Assembly: GCA_046756945.1 (NCBI GenBank)
Contig: JBHHXI010000065.1
Coordinates: forward strand, 1 to 17,163
DNA: 17,163 nucleotides
From: JACZQZ01 sp046756945
GTDB taxonomy: Bacteria; Pseudomonadota; Alphaproteobacteria; Rhodospirillales; 2-02-FULL-58-16
Direction: 5' to 3'
Shown here: piece after piece, positions 1 to 6,769 of the stretch
Layout: every line of letters begins with the position of its first letter
Numbering within the stretch: the first letter of the stretch is position 1
Position numbers and translations under genes: made by a program
The notes under the pieces: generated by a model
What the model was told of the DNA's origin: nothing
Seen by the model: the letters and a program-made list of their open reading frames with translations, nothing else
The model's database searches: none

Positions 1-60
1 GGTTCCAAGGGCCGTCGGCCCTTGGTGGGGATCAAAAGGGGCAACGCCCCTTTGAGCCCG
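1..60 (-). repeat. Paired-hairpin extragenic repeat, copy 1
   Basis: Two perfect inverted repeats lie next to each other. One is CCAAGGGCC / GGCCCTTGG (5-13 and 17-25, 3-base loop). The other is AAAGGGGC / GCCCCTTT (35-42 and 46-53, 3-base loop). Read on the minus strand, the order is the GGGGC-GTT-GCCCC hairpin, a GATCCCC spacer, then CCAAGG and the second hairpin. A degenerate copy with the same order is at 13681-13720 on the plus strand. No gene is visible in this stretch. It lies beyond the flgH terminator, and the gene to the left is outside the window. The best reading is a dispersed extragenic palindromic element. Confidence 0.6.
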
Positions 61-88
61 CAGGCTCGTTGGTAATGGCCCGGGGGTG

Positions 89-120
89 AAAAAAAAGGCC
101 GATGCATCGCATCGGCCTTT
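89..120 (-). terminator. Intrinsic terminator of the flgF-flgH operon
   Basis: A perfect 12-base inverted repeat, AAAGGCCGATGC (94-105) and GCATCGGCCTTT (109-120), has a 3-base loop. On the minus strand it is followed by eight T (the A-run at 89-96). It starts 24 bases after the flgH stop codon. This is a textbook Rho-independent terminator for the leftward operon. In the plus direction only three T follow the stem, so termination of a rightward transcript would be weaker. Confidence 0.93.
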
Positions 121-143
121 GAGGTGCCAGGTTCACGCTGAAC

Positions 144-905
144 CTAGAACGGGAATATGATGTCCCATACCTGCGTGCCCCAGCGCGGTTGCTGGAGGTC
201 GCTCAGGGAACCGCGGCCGCCGTAGGCGACGCGCATCTCGGCGATTTTCTCGTGGCTGACGGTATTGTCCGATTCGATGTCCTCGGGGCGGACCACCCCG
301 GTGACCATCAATGCACGCAGCTCGTAGTTCACCCGGATTTCCTGGCGCCCGAAGATGACCAGGGCGCCATTGGGCAGAATCTGGGTGATCACGGCGGCGA
401 AGGTCAGTTCGATATCCTCGCTGCGCGCGATCGAGCCGTCGCCCTTGGTTTCGCTCTTGCTGCCGAAGCTGGCGACGGACGAAGGGCTGATGGCCTGGGG
501 CAGCTTCTTGGCGAATTCGGCCTCGAGGCCGAGAAGCTTGGTCACGTCCGTGTCTTCTTTGTCGTCCCGTTCGCGCTCGGACTTGTTGTCCAGGGTGGCC
601 TTGTCCTTGAGGTTGAGCTTGACGGTCAGGATGTCGCCCACGGCCTTGGCCCGGGTGTCCTTGAAGAAGGCGCGGGCGCCGGCGCGCCACAGGGAGTTGC
701 GGTTGTCTTCGGCCACCTTCGGCGCCGGCATGGGCATGCTGACCGGACGGTAGCCTTCGCGCGCCACCGGGTTGCTGATCTTGGTCAGCGCCGGCCCGCC
801 GCCGACTTCCGACATGCGCGTCAAGGTGTTGCATCCGGGGACCGCCGCCGCGATCGCCGTGGCCGCGGCGAGGCCAACCAGATGACGGGTGGTGGTACGG
901 GTCAT
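144..905 (-). CDS. flgH: Flagellar L-ring lipoprotein FlgH
   Basis: The product is a 253-residue FlgH, the outer-membrane lipoprotein that forms the L-ring bushing around the rod. The N-terminus is a lipoprotein signal: basic start, Ala-rich core (about 9-22) and a lipobox ending at Cys25 (V-P-G-C; Pro at -2 is slightly unusual). The body carries FlgH-type blocks: NSLWRAGARAFFKDTRAKAVGDILTV near 70-95, the conserved VSGVVRPEDI-like stretch here reading VTGVVRPEDIESDNTVSHEKIAEMRV, then YGGRG and a C-terminal WDIIFPF. Length fits the family (about 230-250). The ATG at 905 lies 10 bases after the flgA stop and has a GGAGAG ribosome site. It is the last gene of the leftward operon and is followed by a strong terminator. 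No flgI follows within the window. Confidence 0.96.
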   Translation of the reverse strand: MTRTTTRHLVGLAAATAIAAAVPGCNTLTRMSEVGGGPALTKISNPVAREGYRPVSMPMPAPKVAEDNRNSLWRAGARAFFKDTRAKAVGDILTVKLNLKDKATLDNKSERERDDKEDTDVTKLLGLEAEFAKKLPQAISPSSVASFGSKSETKGDGSIARSEDIELTFAAVITQILPNGALVIFGRQEIRVNYELRALMVTGVVRPEDIESDNTVSHEKIAEMRVAYGGRGSLSDLQQPRWGTQVWDIIFPF

Positions 906-915
906 GGCGGCTCTC

Positions 916-1881
916 CTATTTCATGGCGATGGGGCCGGTGGGTTGCACCGACACCCGGTTGGCGCCGGTCACCACGGCCTGCACCACGGTGTTGCTCTGG
1001 GTGTTGACGACGCGCACCGTGTCGCCGGCGCCGCCGTCCTCGAGCGCCCGGCCCTGGGCGGTCAGCGTCATGGACCGGACACGGTACAGGATGGTCACCA
1101 GGCTGCGCCTGGGCACCAGCACCGGGAGACGGACGTCCGAGACCCGCACCGGCCCCCCGGCGCGCAGACCCCGCCGGGGGCTTTTGCCGATCAGGGCCGC
1201 GGAATCCTGGATGGTGTCCCGTTGCAGCCGGTCGCTGCGCATCGAAATCCATTTGACGTCGCGCTCGCGGATGACCTCGCCCGCCAGCACGCGCCGGGTG
1301 AGGACGGGCACGTCGACCACCCTGTGCACGCGACCGGTGACGCGGATGCGCCGTGCCGCCGGGTCGTCGGCCGGCGCCGCCACGATCGCGACAAAGCGCC
1401 GCGTCCGCGCATCGTACGCCACGTCCTCGACGGCGACCGTCGCCGTGGAGTTGCCGGGGACGTGGATACGCAGCATGCGGTTGCTCAATTCCACCCGCAT
1501 GTCGGCGTCCACGCCCTTGTCGACGAGCGCCGCCAGGATGTGGTCGGCGATCTCCCGGCGCCCGATAACGATGCTTTCGCGCGCCACCACCGCTTTTTCG
1601 TCAATGCTGAGCGGCCGCCAGTTCAGCCCATAGGCGCGGGCCACGCGATACAGCCAGCGGGCGTCGAAGATGGCCCGTTTGCCGGGCGCCGGCGCATAGG
1701 CGACGGCGGCCTCCGCCTTGTCGCCGGCGGGAACGAACAGATCGCCCAGGCGCACCAGTCGGCCGCTGACCGTCACCGATTGGCGCAAGGTCACCGCGGC
1801 GGCCTCGGCGGCGGCGGCCGCCGCCGGCGGCGGGGCCAGGACGGACAGCGCAAGGACCAACAGGATCAGGAGGATTTTCAT
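916..1881 (-). CDS. flgA: Flagellar P-ring assembly chaperone FlgA
   Basis: The product is a 321-residue FlgA, the periplasmic chaperone for P-ring (FlgI) assembly. The chosen start is the ATG at 1881. It begins a clear Sec signal peptide (MKILLILLVLALSVLA then an Ala run, about 1-28) and has an ideal AGGAGG six bases upstream. An in-frame start 13 codons earlier would lie inside the flgG end and spoil the signal peptide. The C-terminal part (about 188-321) is the SAF-type domain, with VPVLTRRVLAGEVIRERDV followed by a beta-rich tail with TLTAQGRALEDGGAGDTVRV and VVQAVVTG. The protein is longer than enterobacterial FlgA (about 220) because of an extra N-terminal region, as is usual in alphaproteobacteria. 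It lies between flgG and flgH. Confidence 0.95.
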   Translation of the reverse strand: MKILLILLVLALSVLAPPPAAAAAAEAAAVTLRQSVTVSGRLVRLGDLFVPAGDKAEAAVAYAPAPGKRAIFDARWLYRVARAYGLNWRPLSIDEKAVVARESIVIGRREIADHILAALVDKGVDADMRVELSNRMLRIHVPGNSTATVAVEDVAYDARTRRFVAIVAAPADDPAARRIRVTGRVHRVVDVPVLTRRVLAGEVIRERDVKWISMRSDRLQRDTIQDSAALIGKSPRRGLRAGGPVRVSDVRLPVLVPRRSLVTILYRVRSMTLTAQGRALEDGGAGDTVRVVNTQSNTVVQAVVTGANRVSVQPTGPIAMK

Positions 1882-1887
1882 GGCCTG

Positions 1888-1893
1888 CCTCCT
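1888..1893 (-). promoter_or_regulatory. flgA ribosome binding site
   Basis: AGGAGG on the minus strand lies six bases before the ATG at 1881 and shares a base with the flgG stop codon (1893-1895). It decides the flgA start in favour of the signal-peptide ATG and suggests translational coupling with flgG. Confidence 0.8.
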
Positions 1894-2678
1894 CATTGCA
1901 GGTTGGCCAGGGTGCCCCACATTTCGTCGGCCGCCTGGATAACCTTCGAATTCATTTCGTAGGCACGTTGGGCTGAGATCAGGTTGGAGATTTCTTCCAC
2001 CGCGTTGACGTTGGCGGTCTCCAGGAAACCCTGCAGGATCGAACCGAACCCGATGTCCGCCGGATTGCCCGTCACCGGCGCTCCCGAAGCCGGCGTTTCC
2101 AGCAGCAGGTTGTCGCCGATGGCCTCGAGGCCCGAGGCGTTGGGGAAGACGGCGACCTGGATCTGGCCGACGTTCTGCAGGGTCACCTGGCCCTCGATCT
2201 TGACCTGCACCTGGCCGCTGGCGTTGATGGTGACATCGACGGCGTTGTTGGGGACGGTGATCCCCGGCAACAGGGTGAAGCCGTCGTGGGTCACGATCTG
2301 GCCGTTGGCGTTGAGCTGGAAGGTGCCGTCCCGGGTATACGCGGTCTCGCCGCTGGGGCGGGTGATCTGGAAGAATCCGTTGCCCTGGATGGCCATGTCG
2401 AAGGTGTTGTCGGTGGCGCTCAGGTTGCCCTGTTCGTGGATGCGGTAGACCGCCGCCAGCTTGACGCCCAGTCCCAACTGGGCGCCCGAGGGCACCACCG
2501 TGCCGGCGGACGAAGAGGTCGACCCGACGCGCACGATGTTCTGGTACAGAAGGTCGTGAAACTCGGTCCGCCGCCGCATATAGGCGGTGGTGTTCATGTT
2601 GGCGAGGTTGTTGGAGACAACCTCCACGTTGCGCTGTTGGGCGACCATGCCCGTCGCAGCGATGTCCAATGCTCTCAT
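1893..2678 (-). CDS. flgG: Flagellar distal rod protein FlgG (canonical copy)
   Basis: This 261-residue distal-rod protein has the family's usual length. The N-terminal helix motif has the rod/hook signature (VVSNNLANMNTTAYMRRRTEF, about 22-42). It is followed by DLLYQ and a segment ending PSGAQLGLGV, matching the FlgG-specific insertion that stiffens the rod. The middle contains MAIQGNGFFQI and AYTRDGTFQLN. The C-terminus ends with the signature QGFLETANVNAVEEISNLISAQRAYEMNSKVI. The start ATG at 2678 has AAGGACGG upstream. The retained DLLYQ and PSG blocks make this copy the orthodox FlgG, in contrast to the next gene. It sits 58 bases after the paralogue's stop and just before flgA. Confidence 0.95.
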   Translation of the reverse strand: MRALDIAATGMVAQQRNVEVVSNNLANMNTTAYMRRRTEFHDLLYQNIVRVGSTSSSAGTVVPSGAQLGLGVKLAAVYRIHEQGNLSATDNTFDMAIQGNGFFQITRPSGETAYTRDGTFQLNANGQIVTHDGFTLLPGITVPNNAVDVTINASGQVQVKIEGQVTLQNVGQIQVAVFPNASGLEAIGDNLLLETPASGAPVTGNPADIGFGSILQGFLETANVNAVEEISNLISAQRAYEMNSKVIQAADEMWGTLANLQ

Positions 2679-2736
2679 TTTCCCGTCCTTTCTTGTTCTC
2701 TTTGTATGATTCTCTTCGGCCGTGTCGGGGGCCGCG

Positions 2737-3519
2737 TCATGCCGTCGGCGCGGTGCTCGCCATTTTCTCGGCGGTCTCGATGACCTTGGAGTTCAGTTCA
2801 TAGGCGCGTTGCGCCTTGATCAGGTTGGCGATCTCGCGAATCGGGTTGACGTTGGAGGTCTCCAGGAAGCCCTGAACCAGGGACCCGAAGCCGCTCGCCG
2901 TCGGATTGCCCACCGTCGGCGCGCCCGAGGCCGCGGTCTCGACGAGCAGGTTGTCGCCCGTGTTCTCCAGGCCCGCCGGGTTGGGGAATATGACCAGCTG
3001 GATCTGGCCCACGTTGACCAGGTTCACCTGGCCCTCGACCTTCGCCATCACCTCGCCGCTGGCGTTGACCGTCACATCGGTGACGTTGCTGGGGACGGTG
3101 ATCCCCGGGGCAAGCGTGTAGCCGATGTGGGTGACGATCTCGCCGTCGCCGTTGATCTGGAAGGTGCCGTCGCGGCTGTAGGCGGTTTCGCCGGTGGGCA
3201 GGGTGATCTGGAAGAACCCCTGGCCCTGGATGGCCAGGTCGAAGGTGTTGCCGGTGGCCTTCAGGTTGCCCTGTTCGTGGATGCGCGAGATACCCGCCAG
3301 CTCGACGCCGAAGCCCGACTCGACCCCCGCCGGCACGGCGCTGTCGGTGGTCGGGGTGGTGAAGCCGCCACGGACAAGATCCTCGACCAGAAGGTTGCTG
3401 AATTCCGTGTCACGCCGCTTGAACCCCGTGGTGTTCAGGTTGGCGAGGTTGTTGGCGATGACCTCGACGGCCACCTGCTGGGCGAACATGCCCGTCGCCG
3501 CGATGCTTAATGTGTCCAT
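2737..3519 (-). CDS. flgG: Second FlgG-type rod protein (divergent tandem paralogue)
   Basis: This 260-residue protein aligns end to end with the neighbouring FlgG, with well over half of the residues identical by eye. It has the same VIANNLANLNTTGFKRRDTEF N-terminal signature, LAIQGQGFFQI, AYSRDGTFQIN, and QGFLETSNVNPIREIANLIKAQRAYELNSKVIETA at the C-terminus. It differs most in the rod-specific segment (about 43-72): DLLYQ is replaced by NLLVED and the serine-rich stretch by TTPTTDSAVPAGVES. The two genes share a GGACGGGAA motif just before their start codons, so the duplication may have included the ribosome site. It lies between flgF (53 bases upstream) and flgG. Likely role: a second distal-rod component or rod-hook spacer. 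It could also be a redundant FlgG. Confidence 0.85.
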   Translation of the reverse strand: MDTLSIAATGMFAQQVAVEVIANNLANLNTTGFKRRDTEFSNLLVEDLVRGGFTTPTTDSAVPAGVESGFGVELAGISRIHEQGNLKATGNTFDLAIQGQGFFQITLPTGETAYSRDGTFQINGDGEIVTHIGYTLAPGITVPSNVTDVTVNASGEVMAKVEGQVNLVNVGQIQLVIFPNPAGLENTGDNLLVETAASGAPTVGNPTASGFGSLVQGFLETSNVNPIREIANLIKAQRAYELNSKVIETAEKMASTAPTA

Positions 3520-3572
3520 AATTCCCGTCCATTTTTTGTTCTGTCTGCGTTTCGCAAATCAGGTCCCAGGCT

Positions 3573-4307
3573 CTACACCGGTCTGTTGAGCTCCCGCATC
3601 ATCGTTCGAATGCGTTCGTCCTCGCGGGTGATGAACCTTTTGACGTCGCTGTAAGCGCGCTCCACCGCGATCATCTTGGCGATTTCCATGATCGGCTGGA
3701 CGTTGGAATTCTCGAGAATGTTCTGCGCCACGTCCGGCGTTTCCACGTCCTGGGGCGGGCTCTCCGAGGTCAGGAGGCCGCCCGTGGTCTCGCGCAGTTC
3801 CTGGTTGTTCTCGAAGCGGACCACCCGGAGGCGGCCGAGCTCACCGTTTTCCGTCGACACGGTGCCATCCGCCGCGACCTTGATTTCGCTGTCCTCGGGG
3901 CTGAGGAAGAAGGGCTGGCCGCTGTCGGAAAGGACCGGATGGCCGCCCTCGGCGACCAGCTTTCCGTCTTCGTCCAGGCGGAAATGGCCGTTGCGGGTGT
4001 AGCGTTCGCCGTCGTCGGTTTCGACGACGAAATACCCGGGGCCGCGGATGGCCATATCCAGCGGGTTGCCGGTCTCCTTCAGGGTGCCGGCGGTGGTGTC
4101 GCGCATGGTGGCGATGTCGCGCACGAAGGCGATGGGTTGCCCGGCAATGCTGTCGCTGCTCTCGCTGCGTGCCAGGTGTTCGATGAACATCATCTTCTTG
4201 GCCTTGAACCCCGTGGTGTTCATGTTGGCCAGGTTGTTGGCGATAATGTTCAGGTCCCGGCGAAGGGTGCCCTGCCGGGAAAGCGCAATAAGCGATGTAT
4301 TTTCCAT
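3573..4307 (-). CDS. flgF: Flagellar proximal rod protein FlgF
   Basis: The product is a 244-residue FlgF, a proximal rod subunit exported by the flagellar type III system. The N-terminus has the rod signature (LNIIANNLANMNTTGFKAKK, about 19-38). The core has MAIRGPGYFVVET and YTRNGHFRLDEDGKLV. The C-terminus has NVQPIMEIAKMIAVERAYSDVKRF. The start chosen is the ATG at 4307, because rod proteins begin right before this first helix; the 22-codon upstream extension (to 4373) would run into the sigma-54 promoter. It is the first gene of the leftward operon, with a leader of about 40 bases from the predicted promoter. It is clearly distinct from the two FlgG copies, with its own central domain (DSEIKVAADGTVS). 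Confidence 0.93.
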   Translation of the reverse strand: MENTSLIALSRQGTLRRDLNIIANNLANMNTTGFKAKKMMFIEHLARSESSDSIAGQPIAFVRDIATMRDTTAGTLKETGNPLDMAIRGPGYFVVETDDGERYTRNGHFRLDEDGKLVAEGGHPVLSDSGQPFFLSPEDSEIKVAADGTVSTENGELGRLRVVRFENNQELRETTGGLLTSESPPQDVETPDVAQNILENSNVQPIMEIAKMIAVERAYSDVKRFITREDERIRTMMRELNRPV

Positions 4308-4356
4308 TTGTCCACAGTCCCACGAATAGAAGTCCACACGTTCCCGCGGACAGTCC

Positions 4357-4372
4357 TGCATAGGGCGTGCCA
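4357..4372 (-). promoter_or_regulatory. Sigma-54 (RpoN) promoter of the flgF operon
   Basis: On the minus strand the sequence TGGCACGCCCTATGCA matches the sigma-54 consensus TGGCACG-N4-TTGCA at all defined positions but one (ATGC for TTGC). The essential GG and GC are exactly 10 bases apart. Transcription would start near 4346 and give a leader of about 40 bases before flgF. Sigma-54 control of rod and ring genes is known in other alphaproteobacteria. Confidence 0.8.
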
Positions 4373-4376
4373 AACA

Positions 4377-4396
4377 AATTAATTATTTTAAAACAA
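4377..4396. promoter_or_regulatory. AT-rich tract in the divergent control region
   Basis: A short, almost pure A/T stretch in otherwise GC-rich DNA lies just upstream of the sigma-54 promoter and between it and the inverted repeat at 4458-4480. That is where a bending protein such as IHF usually acts. No convincing IHF consensus is visible, so this is positional inference only. Confidence 0.3.
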
Positions 4397-4457
4397 GGTG
4401 GTAAGGAACACCGGCGGGCGATTCCGTCCCTTGGTCCGGAACATCCGGCCGCCATTG

Positions 4458-4480
4458 CCCGGCAGTTTTTGCTGCCCGGC
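4458..4480. promoter_or_regulatory. Inverted repeat, candidate enhancer for sigma-54 activator
   Basis: GGCAG (4461-4465) and CTGCC (4472-4476) flank a TTTTTG loop, with further CCC/CGG around them. It lies about 90-100 bases upstream of the sigma-54 promoter, a typical enhancer distance. On the minus strand it reads GGCAGCAAAAACTGCC, broadly similar to the GC-arm/A-centre layout of FlbD (ftr) sites in Caulobacter. The match is loose. It could instead act on fliL. Confidence 0.4.
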
Positions 4481-4517
4481 GGCGGCCGCGGAGCGGGCCG
4501 GGGAACCATGGCCGCTC

Positions 4518-4532
4518 TCAACCAGTTATTAA
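4518..4532 (+). promoter_or_regulatory. CtrA-like box upstream of fliL
   Basis: TCAA-N7-TTAA followed by CC, one base away from the CtrA consensus TTAA-N7-TTAA. It sits about 72 bases before the fliL ATG. If it overlaps a -35 region, transcription would start near 4560, upstream of the ATG at 4604. No clear sigma-70 -10 partner was found. A candidate activator site for the fliL operon. Confidence 0.4.
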
Positions 4533-4603
4533 CCAAACCCGCCTAGATTGACCCGGACGCGGCGCCAACGGTGTCGGGTCTATCGTTTCACCGGGTGCTG
4601 GCG

Positions 4604-5170
4604 ATGGCCGACGACGAAGCAGAAGCAGAAGCACAAGAGGATCAGGACGCAGAGGGCGGCGAAGACGGCGGCGAAGAAGAAGAGGGAGGGGAGTCACCGA
4701 AACAACCGGGTGGCAAAAAGAAGCTTCTCCTGTTCGTCGCCCTGGCCTTGCTCCTCGTCGGCGGCGGCGTGGCGGGGGCCTATTTCACCGGCATGCTGCA
4801 GCCGCTGATCGTCATGCTCGGCGGCGCCGAGGAAACGGCCGCCGAGGAGACGCCCGCCCCGGTGGAGGCGGTATTCTTCGACCTGCCCGAGATCCTGGTG
4901 AACCTGAATACCGGCAGGCGCAAATCGACGTTTCTGAAGATCCGCGTCAGCCTGGAACTGGAAAATGCCGAGGACGTTGCAAGGATTGAGGCGGTGATGC
5001 CCCGGATCATCGACAACTTTCAAGTTTATTTGCGCGAGCTCCGGGTGGAGGACCTGAAGGGATCGGCCGGCATGTACCGGTTGCGCGAGGAACTGCTGAC
5101 GCGGGTCACTCTGGCCGCCGCCCCGTCCAAGGTCAGCGACGTCCTGTTCAAGGAAATGCTGGTCCAGTAG
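4604..5170 (+). CDS. fliL: Flagellar basal body protein FliL
   Basis: The product is a 188-residue FliL, a single-pass inner-membrane protein that surrounds stator units and increases their output. An acidic cytoplasmic N-terminus (1-30) leads to a Lys-rich stop (38-40) and one membrane helix (about 41-62). The periplasmic domain starts with a conserved block FFDLPEILVNLNT (91-103), then RKSTFLKIRVSLEL and a C-terminal helix. Start: the ATG at 4604 gives the usual MAD-acidic start; an in-frame GTG at 4571 would add 11 residues. Neither start has a strong ribosome site. The stop is 19 bases before fliM. This is the first gene of the long rightward run, downstream of the CtrA-like box. Confidence 0.92.
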   Translation: MADDEAEAEAQEDQDAEGGEDGGEEEEGGESPKQPGGKKKLLLFVALALLLVGGGVAGAYFTGMLQPLIVMLGGAEETAAEETPAPVEAVFFDLPEILVNLNTGRRKSTFLKIRVSLELENAEDVARIEAVMPRIIDNFQVYLRELRVEDLKGSAGMYRLREELLTRVTLAAAPSKVSDVLFKEMLVQ

Positions 5171-5189
5171 CCCCCGGGAACCCAATGCC

Positions 5190-6332
5190 ATGACCGCTCC
5201 CGCCGACGAACAAGCCGAAGACGTCCCGACCGCCGAGCCGGAAGCCCCGGCGGAGAACGCCGAAGAGGGTGAGGGCGACGGCGACCAGGACGACCTTGCC
5301 GCCGAATGGGAGGCCATGGTCGGCGGCGACGATGGTGACGACGCCGAGGCCTCCGGCGCCGGGCGCGAATCCACCCGCGTCCTCAACCAGGACGAAATCG
5401 ACAGCCTGCTCGGATTCGACGACGAGCACGAAGATGGCTCGGAAAAATCGGGCATCCAGGCCATTCTCAACAGCGCGCTGGTCTCCTATGAGCGCCTGCC
5501 CATGCTGGAGGTCGTGTTCGACCGGCTGGTGCGCCTCATGTCCACGTCCCTGCGCAACTTCACCTCCGACAACGTGGAGGTGTCGCTCGACAACATCGCG
5601 TCGATTCGTTTCGGCGACTATCTGAACTCCATCCCGCTGCCCGCCATGTTGAGCGTGTTCAAGGCCGAGGAATGGGACAACTACGGCCTGGTCACCGTCG
5701 ATTCGTCCCTGATCTATTCCATCGTCGACGTCCTTTTGGGCGGCCGGCGCGGCACCGCCGCCATGCGCATCGAGGGGCGCCCCTATACCACCATCGAGCG
5801 CAGCCTTGTGGAACGCATGATTCACGTGATGCTGAGCGACCTGAGCGCCGCCTTCGAGCCGTTGAGCCCGGTGACGTTCCGCTTCGAGCGCCTGGAGACG
5901 AACCCGCGTTTCGCCACCATCTCGCGGCCGTCCAACGCCGCCATCGTGATCCGGCTGCGCATCGATATGGAGGACCGGGGCGGCCGGCTGGAACTGCTTT
6001 TGCCGTATGCGACCCTGGAGCCCGTGCGCGAGCTGCTGCTGCAGATGTTCCTGGGCGAGAAGTTCGGCCGCGACTCCATCTGGGAAACCCACTTGGCCGA
6101 GGAACTGTGGCTCACGGATGTCGAGCTCAACGCCGTGCTGGATGAACAGTGTATGCGCCTTGGCGACGTTTTCGCGCTCGAGGTCGGATCGCAGATCATG
6201 CTCAGCGCGACGCCGGAGTCTTCGGTCAACCTGCGCTGTGGGGATGTCACCATGTGCACCGGCCGAATGGGCCGCCGGGGCAGCAATATCGCCGTCCGCG
6301 TCGAAGAGCGGATAATGAAACAGGGGATTTGA
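5190..6332 (+). CDS. fliM: Flagellar motor switch protein FliM
   Basis: The product is a 380-residue FliM, the C-ring protein that binds CheY-P and reverses the motor. The central CheC-like domain (about 105-290) includes SNLRNFTSDN-type sequence (SLRNFTSDNVEVSL), PLPAMLSVFKAEEWDNYGLV, the ATIERSLVERMI-like helix and NPRFATISRPSNAAIVI. The C-terminal SpoA-like domain (about 310-378) ends RRGSNIAVRVEERI. The CheY-binding motif LNQDEIDSLLG lies at residues 65-75, not at the extreme N-terminus. It is preceded by a very acidic extension that contains a second short amphipathic patch (DDLAAEWEAMVGG, 34-46). Length exceeds the usual about 330 because of this extension. No fliN or fliG follows. Confidence 0.96.
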   Translation: MTAPADEQAEDVPTAEPEAPAENAEEGEGDGDQDDLAAEWEAMVGGDDGDDAEASGAGRESTRVLNQDEIDSLLGFDDEHEDGSEKSGIQAILNSALVSYERLPMLEVVFDRLVRLMSTSLRNFTSDNVEVSLDNIASIRFGDYLNSIPLPAMLSVFKAEEWDNYGLVTVDSSLIYSIVDVLLGGRRGTAAMRIEGRPYTTIERSLVERMIHVMLSDLSAAFEPLSPVTFRFERLETNPRFATISRPSNAAIVIRLRIDMEDRGGRLELLLPYATLEPVRELLLQMFLGEKFGRDSIWETHLAEELWLTDVELNAVLDEQCMRLGDVFALEVGSQIMLSATPESSVNLRCGDVTMCTGRMGRRGSNIAVRVEERIMKQGI

Positions 6333-6334
6333 CC

Positions 6335-6769
6335 ATGCCGTTTTCCCTCGCCCTTGATGTTCTCGTGGCCGTACTGCTGGTCATCACCATCGGCTACGCG
6401 ATGGTGCTGAACCGGCGGCTCGGCCGGCTGCGCCGCGACAAATCCGAGCTGGAAAAGCTGGCCGCCACCTTCGGCCAGGCGACCGCGCGGGCCGAGGAAA
6501 GCATCGGTACGTTGAAGAAAACCGCCGATGCCTTGAAGGAGCGCATCGATAACGCCCAGGCGTTGCGCGACGACCTGGCGTTCCTCATCGACCGTGGCGG
6601 CTCGGCGGCCGACCGCCTGGAGGAAACGGTGCGCGCCGCCCGCAAGGAAGGCGGCTCCCGGCCCCGGTCCGGCCTCAAGAAACCCGCCGCGGTCCAAGGG
6701 AACGGGAAAATCAACCCTAAATCGACAGCCGAACGCGATCTGATCAAAGCCCTTCAGGCGGCCCGCTGA
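6335..6769 (+). CDS. DUF6468-like small membrane protein in flagellar operon
   Basis: This 144-residue protein has one N-terminal membrane helix (about 5-24, LALDVLVAVLLVITIGYAMV) and a basic stop (NRRLGRLRRDK). A long predicted coiled coil follows (about 35-105, with ATARAEESIGTLKKTADALKERID and LAFLIDRGGSAADRLEETV), then a basic low-complexity tail ending RDLIKALQAAR. It resembles the DUF6468 family found in alphaproteobacterial flagellar clusters; that assignment is from memory of the pattern. It begins 2 bases after the fliM stop, and its stop overlaps the next start (ATGA). The function is unknown. Topology suggests a short periplasmic N-terminus and a cytoplasmic coiled coil near the motor. 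Confidence 0.75.
   Translation: MPFSLALDVLVAVLLVITIGYAMVLNRRLGRLRRDKSELEKLAATFGQATARAEESIGTLKKTADALKERIDNAQALRDDLAFLIDRGGSAADRLEETVRAARKEGGSRPRSGLKKPAAVQGNGKINPKSTAERDLIKALQAAR

Noticed and set aside
889..1962. 357-codon plus-strand open frame over flgA
   Set aside because: It lies opposite a confident FlgA with signal peptide and ribosome site; the sequence is low-complexity His/Arg/Gly without recognisable domains.
4379..4391. TTAA-TTATT-TTAA as a CtrA box
   Set aside because: The spacing is 5 bases, not 7; it is better seen as part of the AT-rich tract.
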